Shown here piece by piece: positions 16,988-25,094 of a stretch of DNA of 64,000 nucleotides. The position numbers and the translations under genes were made by a program. Positions within the stretch are counted from its first letter, which is position 1, and every line of letters starts with the position of its first letter. Below the pieces are notes generated by a model, which saw only the letters and a program-made list of their open reading frames with translations, was not told the origin of the DNA and did no database searches. The stretch comes from Vicingus serpentipes (GTDB taxonomy: Bacteria > Bacteroidota > Bacteroidia > Flavobacteriales_E > Vicingaceae): positions 124,001 through 188,000 of the forward strand of contig NZ_VOOS01000005.1 of the NCBI RefSeq assembly GCF_007993035.1. The letters are read 5' to 3'.

Positions 16988-17742
16988 TGAGAAAAATACT
17001 GAGATCAATAATAAGAGGGTTAGGATTGTACGCATTTTCAATTAAGTTAGAAAACAAAATTGTAACTGCTCTTCAAAAAAATAAACAGAAAGAACTATAT
17101 AGTCAGTTTGTTAAACCAAACAGCTTATGTTTTGATGTTGGAGCGAATGTGGGTAATAGAACCGCTATTTTCTTAGAATTAGGAGCTAAAGTAGTTATGG
17201 TTGAGCCTCAAAAAGAATGTTATCAAGCTTTAAAAAAACGTTTCCCTAATTTACCTTTAATTAAAAAGGGGCTCGGCGAAAAAGAGAGTACTGAAAAATT
17301 ATATGTTTCTGATGTTTCTTTGATTTCTTCGTTTTCTAAAAGTCATGTTGACCAAATGCAAGAAGACCGTTTTAAAGGTGCTAATTGGGATAAGACGGTT
17401 GATATTGAAATGACAACTTTAGACAACTTGATTAAAGAACATGGCGTTCCTGATTTTTGTAAAATAGATGTAGAAGGATATGAGTATGATGTTTTAAAAG
17501 GATTGTCTCAGCCCCTAAAATCTTTATCGATTGAATACATTGTACCAGAAAACAAAGAAGTTGTTTTAAATTGCATCCAACACCTTAACAAGCTAGGTAA
17601 TATTGAGTGTAATTTATCACATGGTGAAACAATGAGTTTTCATTTAGCTAAATGGAAAAACGGACAAGAAATGATAGACTATGTTCAAAGTCAAGACTTT
17701 ATAGATACATCTTACGGTGATATTTACATTAAATTTGTGTAA
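16987..17742 (+). CDS. FkbM family methyltransferase
   Basis: SAM-dependent methyltransferase of 251 residues. The SAM-binding motif is CFDVGANVGNRTAIFLELGA (residues about 49-68), followed by VVMVEPQKECYQAL and the FkbM signature DFCKIDVEGYEYDVLKGL near residue 160. Many relatives O-methylate sugars or natural products. Its ATG overlaps the last base of the GT117 stop codon, so a role in finishing the glycan made with that enzyme is plausible but inferred. The N-terminal 30 residues are basic and partly hydrophobic. Confidence 0.87.
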   Translation: MRKILRSIIRGLGLYAFSIKLENKIVTALQKNKQKELYSQFVKPNSLCFDVGANVGNRTAIFLELGAKVVMVEPQKECYQALKKRFPNLPLIKKGLGEKESTEKLYVSDVSLISSFSKSHVDQMQEDRFKGANWDKTVDIEMTTLDNLIKEHGVPDFCKIDVEGYEYDVLKGLSQPLKSLSIEYIVPENKEVVLNCIQHLNKLGNIECNLSHGETMSFHLAKWKNGQEMIDYVQSQDFIDTSYGDIYIKFV

Positions 17743-17754
17743 CTTCCAGTTTGA

Positions 17755-18792
17755 ATGAATGGAATAATAGAACGATATAAAAAGATTAGAAAAAAAGGAA
17801 TGCTCGAGAAGAAATTCAAAGGCAAATATGCTTTTGTAGGAATCGGTAATCATTCTATTAATAATCTATATCCTGTTCTTAATTACTTAAATGTAGATTT
17901 AAAATATATTGTTGTAAGAAGTGAAGACACCAAACAACTTGTTGAGAATAATTTCAATAATGTTATTGCTACAAGTAACTTAGGCGAAGTCTTAAAAGAC
18001 AATGAAATTAAAGGAGTTTTTGTTTCTGCTCATCCATCAGCACACTTTAGTTTGGCTAAACAAATTTTAGCAGCTAACAAAAACTTATTTATTGAAAAAC
18101 CACCATGTTCATCACAAAATGAACTAAACGAATTAATTGCTGCAGAAAAAACATCATCTGCTACAGCTTTAACTGGTTTACAAAGAAGATATGCTCCTTT
18201 ATTTAACATTCTTGCTAAAAAAGTAACTAATGCTAGTTATTATACATTAAAATATAAAACTGGAGGTTATCCAGAAGGAGATGAACTACTTGATTTATTT
18301 ATTCATCCCTTAGATGCGCTTTTTTATTTATTTGGAGATGGTAGCGTAGAAAACATAAAAGTGGTAAAAGGTAAAGGGACAATTGTTTACTTAGCTCAAG
18401 TTCAACATCAAAATGGAATTTGTGGCACTATAGAATTTTCTACTTCTCATTCATGGACAGAAGCTCAAGATATTTTAACCGTTACTACTCCAAAAGGTGA
18501 GTACATTACAGATAATACTTCTAAGCTAGTTTTTAATAGCTCTCCAACTGTAATGATGAATATTCCTTTAGAAAAAGTAAAAGGATTTACTCCACAATCT
18601 ACTACTTTATACCAACAAAATAGTTTTTTACCCGTAAAGGAGCATAATCAATTATATTCTGCTGGATACTTTAATGAATTAGAAAGCTTTTTACAAATTT
18701 GTGAAAGTGGCAATTCATCCAACAATTCTGAATTTAAAGCATTAATTCCTACTTTTAAAGCTATTGAAGCTTTAAGAAAAGCAAAAGCTTAG
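17755..18792 (+). CDS. Gfo/Idh/MocA family NAD(P)-dependent oxidoreductase
   Basis: 345 residues. The N-terminal Rossmann domain is seen as YAFVGIGNHSINNLYPVL (about residue 23) with a Gfo/Idh-type EKPP motif (NLFIEKPPCSS) near 115. The C-terminal half has the alpha/beta sheet typical of the family (YTLKYKTGGYPEGDELLDLFIHPLDALFYLFG), whose H-P-L-D segment contains the usual catalytic His. Family members oxidise or epimerise sugars and inositols. It follows the FkbM gene by 12 bases, supporting a three-gene sugar-modification operon. The substrate cannot be predicted. Confidence 0.85.
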   Translation: MNGIIERYKKIRKKGMLEKKFKGKYAFVGIGNHSINNLYPVLNYLNVDLKYIVVRSEDTKQLVENNFNNVIATSNLGEVLKDNEIKGVFVSAHPSAHFSLAKQILAANKNLFIEKPPCSSQNELNELIAAEKTSSATALTGLQRRYAPLFNILAKKVTNASYYTLKYKTGGYPEGDELLDLFIHPLDALFYLFGDGSVENIKVVKGKGTIVYLAQVQHQNGICGTIEFSTSHSWTEAQDILTVTTPKGEYITDNTSKLVFNSSPTVMMNIPLEKVKGFTPQSTTLYQQNSFLPVKEHNQLYSAGYFNELESFLQICESGNSSNNSEFKALIPTFKAIEALRKAKA

Positions 18793-18801
18793 CTTTTTTT
18801 T
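18783..18801 (+). terminator. Short intrinsic terminator at the end of the glycan operon
   Basis: AAAAGC-TTA-GCTTTT followed by more T (to 18801) overlaps the TAG stop codon of the oxidoreductase gene. The stem is only six base pairs, so strength is uncertain. Confidence 0.4.
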
Positions 18802-19012
18802 ATTTCTCGATATAACTTAATGCTCCTGAAGGGCATGTTGCTATTTGTTTTTTCAATTCATCAGTGGTAGCATTTTCAATTTTTAACCAAGGTCGTTCTT
18901 TCGGGTTGTATACTCTTGGTAATTGTTTTACACATTTTGCTGAATGAGAACAAATTTCTGGATTCCAAACTATTGTGATATTATCATTTGAATAGTGAAT
19001 TGTTTTGCTCAT
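18800..19012 (-). CDS. Small (4Fe-4S) mono-cluster protein
   Basis: A 70-residue divergent ferredoxin of the mono-cluster Fer4_19 type. It has the pattern VWNPEICSHSAKCVKQLP followed later by ATCPSGALSYI, giving C-x5-C and a third Cys near residue 60, with histidine in the first loop as a possible fourth ligand. It may act in small-molecule redox reactions or iron-sulfur handling; the partner is unknown. It ends eight bases from the convergent oxidoreductase gene and is followed upstream, on the same strand, by the lipoprotein gene at 19021. Confidence 0.85.
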   Translation of the reverse strand: MSKTIHYSNDNITIVWNPEICSHSAKCVKQLPRVYNPKERPWLKIENATTDELKKQIATCPSGALSYIEK

Positions 19013-19020
19013 TCCGTTTC

Positions 19021-19641
19021 TTAATTTAAATTAGTAAACCTAACATCTGTAAAAGAACCATTTTCAATTATTAGATAACCTGTTCCATACTCAGGTTCTT
19101 CCCATAAAACTCCTTCATAAACTCCACTAAAAGTTTTATCTGTAAAATTGATATCGGTGATTTTTACAAATCCTGAAGAACCACTATCGGTTATATAACT
19201 ACTAGTAACTCCTCCAACATTATTCTTGTAATATGAGATAATAGCATAGGGAGCAGAACCTACTTGGTCAGCAAAAGCATATTCTTGATTTAACGTGATT
19301 TCATCCATCTGTAAGTTCCAAACATTAATTTCAATTTTTGCAAACCCAACTGTCAATCCATTATGAATTGAATCTTTAGAAGAGCTTGACTCAATATACT
19401 TATTGGTTGGTTCATTATGGTTTTGTCCATAAGATCCATCTTCAGTAGTATGCTCAATTAAAACTCCATCTCTTTCATATGAGAAATTTACTGTTGCTGT
19501 TGTGCCTCCTCCATTTCCGCCTCCAGTTGGAGGTAAAGTTGTTGGTGTTGTAGCAACTGGACTGGGGCTACTACTATCTTTAGAACATCCTATAAAAATA
19601 ATTAACACTAAAAAAACAACTATTCTCACATTCATATTCAT
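19021..19641 (-). CDS. Predicted lipoprotein, unknown function
   Basis: 206 residues. The signal is MNMNVRIVVFLVLIIFIGCS with a lipobox FIGC, followed by SKDSSSPSPVATT and a Pro/Thr/Gly-rich tether (GGGNGGG) typical of Bacteroidota surface lipoproteins. The C-terminal domain of about 150 residues is beta-rich (FSYERDGVLIEHTTEDGSYG ... SGFVKITDINFTDKTFSGVYEGVLW), resembling the DUF6252-type lipoproteins common in flavobacteria. That family name is tentative. Eight bases separate it from the downstream mini-ferredoxin gene. Confidence 0.75.
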   Translation of the reverse strand: MNMNVRIVVFLVLIIFIGCSKDSSSPSPVATTPTTLPPTGGGNGGGTTATVNFSYERDGVLIEHTTEDGSYGQNHNEPTNKYIESSSSKDSIHNGLTVGFAKIEINVWNLQMDEITLNQEYAFADQVGSAPYAIISYYKNNVGGVTSSYITDSGSSGFVKITDINFTDKTFSGVYEGVLWEEPEYGTGYLIIENGSFTDVRFTNLN

Positions 19642-19690
19642 ATCTAATTATTAATTAATAAGTTACAAACATAAAAAAAAATATATAAAT

Positions 19691-19723
19691 AAAAAAGCCC
19701 CACATTTCTGTGAGGCTTTTTTT
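19691..19723. terminator. Bidirectional intrinsic terminator, copy 1 of a look-alike pair
   Basis: AAAAAAGCC-C-CACA, loop TTTC, TGTG-A-GGCTTTTTTT, with one internal C-A mismatch. It lies at the 3' end of the 1,750-residue cargo gene and upstream of the lipoprotein gene. Its sequence almost repeats the hairpin at 25047-25080. Confidence 0.8.
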
Positions 19724-19736
19724 ATATTAATTAAAC

Positions 19737-22700
19737 TTATTGTTTAATAACCTTATAAGTTTTACTCGTGTTATTTTCTTTAACAACCAAGAAGTAAATT
19801 CCTTTACTCTCATTTGTTAAATCAACTTCTATGTTGTTTGCCGTAACATTATTTGCTTGCTCAACTATTCGCCCTTCAAGTGTTGTTATGGTATAACTAA
19901 CAGCTTGGCTTGTATTCGCTAAGCTAATTGTAAACAATCCATTTGTTGGGTTAGGGTAAATTGAAACGACATTAGTTGCTGCTTCTTTTATTCCTACTCC
20001 TGTTATGTTTTCACAAGCTGATGTATCTACACAACTACCAACTGTAATTTCAACAGCATAATTACCATTTACTGTTGCCGTAAATGTTTGTCCTATTTCT
20101 GTTGGTATAATTGCATTTCCATTGTCACAATCTAACCATTGGTAACTTGCTCCAGTTTGATTAGCTGATAATGTTGGAGATGTATTAGTTACACTAATAT
20201 CAATAGTAGATACTGTTACATTAAATGAACATACCGCAGTATTTCCACTTCCATCTGTGCTAGTGTATTCAATAGTAGTTACACCTGTTGGGAAAACCAT
20301 TCCACTCGCTAATCCCGTAGCATCAGTTTGAGCAACCGTTTGAGAACAGTTGTCAGCTCCTGCTGGAGCAGTAAAGTTTACAACATCTCCTACACATGCA
20401 ATAATATCTGAAGGGCATGAAATAGTTGGGGCAATAGTATCCATTACAGTAACTACTGAAACACAAGTATCAATATTACCGTTTCCATCGGTTACTGTTA
20501 ACGTAACATTATTTGGACCTAAATCACTACATGTAAAGGTTGTTAAACTTGCTCCAAATGTTATCCCTGAACAATTATCAGTTGATCCACCATCTAAATC
20601 AGAGGCAACTATAGTTGCATTACCAGAACCATCTATATAAGCATTGATGTTTTGACATACTGCTGTTGGTGCTTCTAAATCCTCAATTGTTACTTGTTGA
20701 TCACATGTACTACTATTTCCGTTTACATCCGTTGCAGTCCATGTTACAGTTGTTGTTCCAACTGGCAATACAGATGGAGCATCATTATAAATTGTATCTA
20801 TTGCACAGTTATCAGCTGCTGAAGCCGCTCCAATACCATAAGACACTGTTACTTTAGCATAAGATTGTGGCGCCCAACTTGGGTCTGGATTTTCATCTAG
20901 AACTATACAATTTATTGTTGGGATAATTGTTAATGTATTTGAACCTCCAACAGCATATCCTGAAGGGTCTAAATTATAATTTACAACTTGATTAGAACAC
21001 ATTCCATCTGTACTAACGTAATCATTATTAGGGATGCTATTAAATGTTGTAGATGAAATTCCCCCTACATCATAATAGCTTTGATAAAATTCAACTTGAA
21101 CATTTGAAGGGTTTATTGTTTCAAGACTGTTCCATGAGATTGAAAGTTCAACACTATCACAACTATAAGCATCGTTTCCTGTTCCATTACAATCTGGGCC
21201 ATTAACACCATCTGAACTAATATCTGCCAATGAAATATAATAAACATTCTCAAATGAAGTACTTACATCAAAACCACAAGTTCCATTGTCTGCAGCTAAA
21301 GTAATATCTGTAGGACAAGTAATCATTGGAGCAATAGTATCTATTACTACAACTTGTTGCATACATGTATTACTATTCCCATTTGCATCCATTGCAGTCC
21401 ATGTTACATTTGTTGTACCAACTGGCAAAATTGATGGAGCATCATTATATACAGTATCAACAGTACAATTATCAGTTACAACAGGCATAGTTAAAACACT
21501 TCCTCCACCATAAACAACGGTAACTTTTGCATAACTGTTTGGATCCCATGATAAATCTGGATTCTCATCCAAAACAATACAGTCAGTTGAAGGAGATATC
21601 GTTAAAGTATTTGAACCCCCTACTATATAACCTGTTGGATTTAAAGAATAGTTGATAATATTATTTACACAACTAAAATCAGCAGTTATATAGTCATTAT
21701 TTGGCGTACCATTAAATGTTGTTGGCGAGTTAGCTCCTTCATTATAATAACTTTGATAAAACTCTATATCAACACTTAAAGGAGAAGCTGTTTCTAAACT
21801 TGTCCAAGTAAATGTCATATCTGAGCCACAACTGTAAACATCTAATGATGGGTTACAACCAGGACCTCCAGTACCATCAAAAGTCATTTGAGATAGTGGA
21901 ATATAATATACATTTACAAATGAACTTGCTACTCCACAACCTCCTGCTCCTGCATATAAGGTATCAGTATCTGCACAAGTTATTGTAGGTGGTGTTACAT
22001 CCATAGAACAACAGAAATTTTCTACTCCAGGACTAGCTTTTACTTCAAAAGAATTAATGATTACTCCTGTACCTGCAACACTTGCATTCCAGTTAACTCC
22101 ATCGTTATTATCTGAATTTACATCACATAAAACAATAGAAGAACCTCCGCCGTCTGGCTCCCCAGCAGCTACTCCTGAAGGCCATGGTGAAGCGTCATCA
22201 TAATTTACTGAATCCACTAAATTTCCTAATGCATCTTTTAGGGTAACGAACTCGCCCCCATTAGATAATCCTCCAGTAAACACTCCATCAGGTATAAATC
22301 CAAATACATTATTAAAAGCTACTGAATTTATAGCTACAACATAAAACTCTCCAGGATTTAAAGTTACACTTGGGAAAGTATAATTTCCTCCTACCAAACT
22401 ATAGTTAGTTAAATCTACTGCTGCAACATCATTGTTATAAATTTCAATGAATTCTGTAGTATCTGTACCCGCTTCTGGACCATTGTACATTATTTCTGAA
22501 ATAACCAAATTAGCTAATGTGTTAACAGTAATGACTGTTGATCCTTGTATTCCAGAGCCATCGTTTGATGTCGCAAATACAGTAACCGTTCCAGGACTCC
22601 CTCCTGTTAACATTCCTGTTGATGGATTAATCGTTGCTGTCCCTGTCCCATTTGTTACTGACCATGTCACGCTTCCATCAGTAGCATTTGCAGGTAATAC

Positions 22701-24989
22701 TGTAGCTAACATTTGTAAACTACTACCCGATAGAACATTCGTTGCTCCTCCTTGCCCTTGTACTCCCATTGATGTTACTAAAACTGGGTCAACTGTAATG
22801 ACTGTGGATCCTTGTATTCCAGAGCCATCGTTTGATGTCGCAAATACAGTAACCGTTCCAGGACTCCCTCCTGTTAACATTCCTGTTGATGGATTAATCG
22901 TTGCTGTCCCTGTCCCATTTGTTACTGACCAAGTTACGCTTCCATCAGTAGCATTTGCAGGTAATACTGTAGCTAACATTTGTAAACTACTACCCGATAG
23001 AACATTCGATGCTCCTCCTTGCCCTTGTACTCCCATTGATGTTACTAAAACTGGGTCAACTGTAATGACTGTGGATCCTTGTATTCCAGAGCCATCGTTT
23101 GATGTCGCAAATACAGTAACCGTTCCAGGACTCCCTCCTGTTAACATTCCTGTTGATGGATTAATCGTTGCTGTCCCTGTCCCATTTGTTACTGACCAAG
23201 TTACGCTTCCATCAGTAGCATTTGCAGGTAATACTGTAGCTAACATTTGTAAACTACTACCCGATAGAACATTCGATGCTCCTCCTTGCCCTTGTACTCC
23301 CATTGATGTTACTAAAACTGGGTCAACTGTAATGACTGTGGATCCTTGTATTCCAGAGCCATCGTTTGATGTCGCAAATACAGTAACCGTTCCAGGACTC
23401 CCTCCTGTTAACATTCCTGTTGATGGATTAATCGTTGCTGTCCCTGTCCCATTTGTTACTGACCAAGTTACGCTTCCATCAGTAGCATTTGCAGGTAATA
23501 CTGTAGCTAACATTTGTAAACTACTACCCGATAGAACATTCGTTGCTCCTCCTTGCCCTTGTACTGCTATTGATGTTACTAAAACTGGAGGAATTAGACA
23601 AGTAACACTTGGTGAAAAAACTCCAGGTGAAATATCATAAGGAGTAGCATCATTACCTGACCAATTTGTATAATCATTTATTGCAGCTCTCAATGCTGTT
23701 GATGTTCCAGTTAAAGTTCCTGTATATTTTGAATTGTCTAACCCAGAATTAGTTGTTGAAGGGTTTGGATATAATGAAACACAGTTTACTCCATTTGTTA
23801 ACCCAGAAGGCAATACCGAATATCCTGATGCATTATTATCGGTATTATTCCATGAAGTAGAAGCATTATAATTGGTATTATCACTACTAGAGGTAATTGC
23901 TGTGATAAAAGTCGGATTCATATCTCCAGCCGATGAGGCTTGATACATCAATATCTGATCACCATTGTTAAATTGTAAATAATTAGTAGATGGAAGTCCG
24001 GAATAAGGACCGGTAATCGTACCTGTTGATGACGCCAATGTATTTAAAGTTGCTGTCATGTAAACATGAACCACAGTACCACAGCCTGCCCCTCCGGCAG
24101 GAGCCGTCCAGGAATAATGTCCTCCTCCGTTCGAAGCAGCCCATGAACTACCACCCCATCCATCAGCTGTAAAGTATACAACTTCTCCTTCTGGTATATC
24201 GCTTAGGGTAATAAAAGTAAAATCATCTTTAACACTTGCTGAAAAATTATCAGAATTAATTCCAATAATTGCAATATCACCTGCAGCAAGAGTTCTTGTT
24301 TTATTACAACTAAATCCTTCTAAAGACCATTGAGGCGAATTTACTAATGTTCCATTTTGAGAACCATCTGTAGTTGCTATATCTGAAGTTGTAGTACCAG
24401 AACCTTCTTCAAAATCGTACATTACTATCAAATTTGCTTCTGCAGCAGAAATACATGTTTGATAGTTGTCAGAAATTTCTGTTGGTGTTCTAACATCATT
24501 CCATATTCTAAAATTATCAATAGAACAATTTGCATTTTCTGAAAAATTGTTCTGATTCGCACCTAAATACCATGCAGATGCATTCAATGGAGATCCTGTA
24601 CATCCTGTAGCCCACACTTGTGTTCCATCAATATACAACAAAATTTGAGTGCCTTGTTTTACCCAAGCCATATGGTACCACGTGTTAAAAATTAAACTTG
24701 TAGAAGTATTTGTCCAGCTTGGTAAGAAGTCCGCTGAATAAATTCTGATATTATTACCACTTAGAGGATCTACAGCAATAGACATTCCATTATTAAATGT
24801 GCTTAAAAATCTTTGATAATTTGATCCTGTACCAGAACCTTCGATTCTGACATCAAATTCGATAGTAAAATCATTTAGTGATACAATAGGGTCTGTTTGA
24901 ACCCAATTGTTTCCATTAAAATCAACTGCTTTTTGAGCATTAATTGTAAATGCAAATAAAGACAAAAGAATAAAAAGTAATTTCTTCAT
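19737..24989 (-). CDS. Giant T9SS type A cargo: LamG, Ig-like repeats, lamin-tail, HYR domains
   Basis: Predicted surface protein of 1,750 residues. I prefer the ATG at 24989 (MKKLLFILLSLFAFTINAQ); 25007 would add six residues. Domains in order: LamG/concanavalin-like (AVDFNGNNWVQTD ... WYHMAWVKQGTQILLYIDGTQV, to about 215); a region resembling internalin-type surface domains (about 230-465); four nearly identical Ig-like Big_2 repeats of 89 residues (about 470-825); a lamin-tail-like domain (LVISEIMYNGPEAGTDTTEFIEIYN); two HYR domains each interrupted by a roughly 145-residue module; two further HYR-type domains; then a type A sorting domain (VVSIYPNPTNGLFTISLAN ... KGIYFLVVKEN ... YKVIKQ). 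Many Asn and Thr, few Lys. Function is probably adhesion or surface coating. The gene stands alone between two matching terminators. Confidence 0.85.
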   Translation of the reverse strand: MKKLLFILLSLFAFTINAQKAVDFNGNNWVQTDPIVSLNDFTIEFDVRIEGSGTGSNYQRFLSTFNNGMSIAVDPLSGNNIRIYSADFLPSWTNTSTSLIFNTWYHMAWVKQGTQILLYIDGTQVWATGCTGSPLNASAWYLGANQNNFSENANCSIDNFRIWNDVRTPTEISDNYQTCISAAEANLIVMYDFEEGSGTTTSDIATTDGSQNGTLVNSPQWSLEGFSCNKTRTLAAGDIAIIGINSDNFSASVKDDFTFITLSDIPEGEVVYFTADGWGGSSWAASNGGGHYSWTAPAGGAGCGTVVHVYMTATLNTLASSTGTITGPYSGLPSTNYLQFNNGDQILMYQASSAGDMNPTFITAITSSSDNTNYNASTSWNNTDNNASGYSVLPSGLTNGVNCVSLYPNPSTTNSGLDNSKYTGTLTGTSTALRAAINDYTNWSGNDATPYDISPGVFSPSVTCLIPPVLVTSIAVQGQGGATNVLSGSSLQMLATVLPANATDGSVTWSVTNGTGTATINPSTGMLTGGSPGTVTVFATSNDGSGIQGSTVITVDPVLVTSMGVQGQGGASNVLSGSSLQMLATVLPANATDGSVTWSVTNGTGTATINPSTGMLTGGSPGTVTVFATSNDGSGIQGSTVITVDPVLVTSMGVQGQGGASNVLSGSSLQMLATVLPANATDGSVTWSVTNGTGTATINPSTGMLTGGSPGTVTVFATSNDGSGIQGSTVITVDPVLVTSMGVQGQGGATNVLSGSSLQMLATVLPANATDGSVTWSVTNGTGTATINPSTGMLTGGSPGTVTVFATSNDGSGIQGSTVITVNTLANLVISEIMYNGPEAGTDTTEFIEIYNNDVAAVDLTNYSLVGGNYTFPSVTLNPGEFYVVAINSVAFNNVFGFIPDGVFTGGLSNGGEFVTLKDALGNLVDSVNYDDASPWPSGVAAGEPDGGGSSIVLCDVNSDNNDGVNWNASVAGTGVIINSFEVKASPGVENFCCSMDVTPPTITCADTDTLYAGAGGCGVASSFVNVYYIPLSQMTFDGTGGPGCNPSLDVYSCGSDMTFTWTSLETASPLSVDIEFYQSYYNEGANSPTTFNGTPNNDYITADFSCVNNIINYSLNPTGYIVGGSNTLTISPSTDCIVLDENPDLSWDPNSYAKVTVVYGGGSVLTMPVVTDNCTVDTVYNDAPSILPVGTTNVTWTAMDANGNSNTCMQQVVVIDTIAPMITCPTDITLAADNGTCGFDVSTSFENVYYISLADISSDGVNGPDCNGTGNDAYSCDSVELSISWNSLETINPSNVQVEFYQSYYDVGGISSTTFNSIPNNDYVSTDGMCSNQVVNYNLDPSGYAVGGSNTLTIIPTINCIVLDENPDPSWAPQSYAKVTVSYGIGAASAADNCAIDTIYNDAPSVLPVGTTTVTWTATDVNGNSSTCDQQVTIEDLEAPTAVCQNINAYIDGSGNATIVASDLDGGSTDNCSGITFGASLTTFTCSDLGPNNVTLTVTDGNGNIDTCVSVVTVMDTIAPTISCPSDIIACVGDVVNFTAPAGADNCSQTVAQTDATGLASGMVFPTGVTTIEYTSTDGSGNTAVCSFNVTVSTIDISVTNTSPTLSANQTGASYQWLDCDNGNAIIPTEIGQTFTATVNGNYAVEITVGSCVDTSACENITGVGIKEAATNVVSIYPNPTNGLFTISLANTSQAVSYTITTLEGRIVEQANNVTANNIEVDLTNESKGIYFLVVKENNTSKTYKVIKQ
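20825..21930 (-). other. Two copies of a roughly 145-residue module inserted in HYR domains
   Basis: HYR domains normally run continuously from TPPTITCP to VTDNC-x-VGTTxVTWTATDxxGN. Here both copies break after CG(V/F) and resume at TDNC or ADNC. The inserted segment shares FxNVYYI(P/S)L, WxSLET, EFYQSYY, PNNDY, VGGSNTLTI, CIVLDENPD and SYAKVTV. The copies lie about 660 bp apart. I do not recognise the inserted module. Confidence 0.65.
22528..23595 (-). repeat. Four tandem 267-bp repeats coding for Big_2 Ig-like domains
   Basis: The same segment begins at 22528, 22795, 23062 and 23329, exactly 267 bp (89 codons) apart. The copies differ at only a few bases, for example GTTGATCC versus GTGGATCC. 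Each copy encodes LxxVTSMGVQGQGGAS/T-type ends and TVTVFATSNDGSG. Such identity points to recent expansion, and copy number may vary among strains. Confidence 0.95.
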
Positions 24990-25046
24990 AACAAGTATTT
25001 TTTGCATAGATAAAACAATTTTTTCGGTTTCGAAAATTTGAAATAG

Positions 25047-25080
25047 AAAAAAAGCCTCACATTTCTGTGAGGCTTTTTTT
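25047..25080. terminator. Bidirectional intrinsic terminator, copy 2 of a look-alike pair
   Basis: AAAAAAAGCCTCACA (25047-25061), loop TTTC, TGTGAGGCTTTTTTT (25066-25080), a perfect stem. It terminates leuS on the minus strand, and shares loop and most of its stem with the hairpin at 19691-19723. Confidence 0.88.
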
Positions 25081-25094
25081 GAATTTTTATATAA

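Noticed and set aside
22528-23595. Repeat array that could be mistaken for a CRISPR
   Set aside because: The unit is 267 bp without spacers, and each copy is an in-frame protein domain.
22447-23640. 397-codon open frame on the plus strand across the Ig-like repeats
   Set aside because: It is the antisense shadow of the repeated minus-strand cargo gene; its own repeat pattern mirrors the 267-bp period and it has no signal or known domain.
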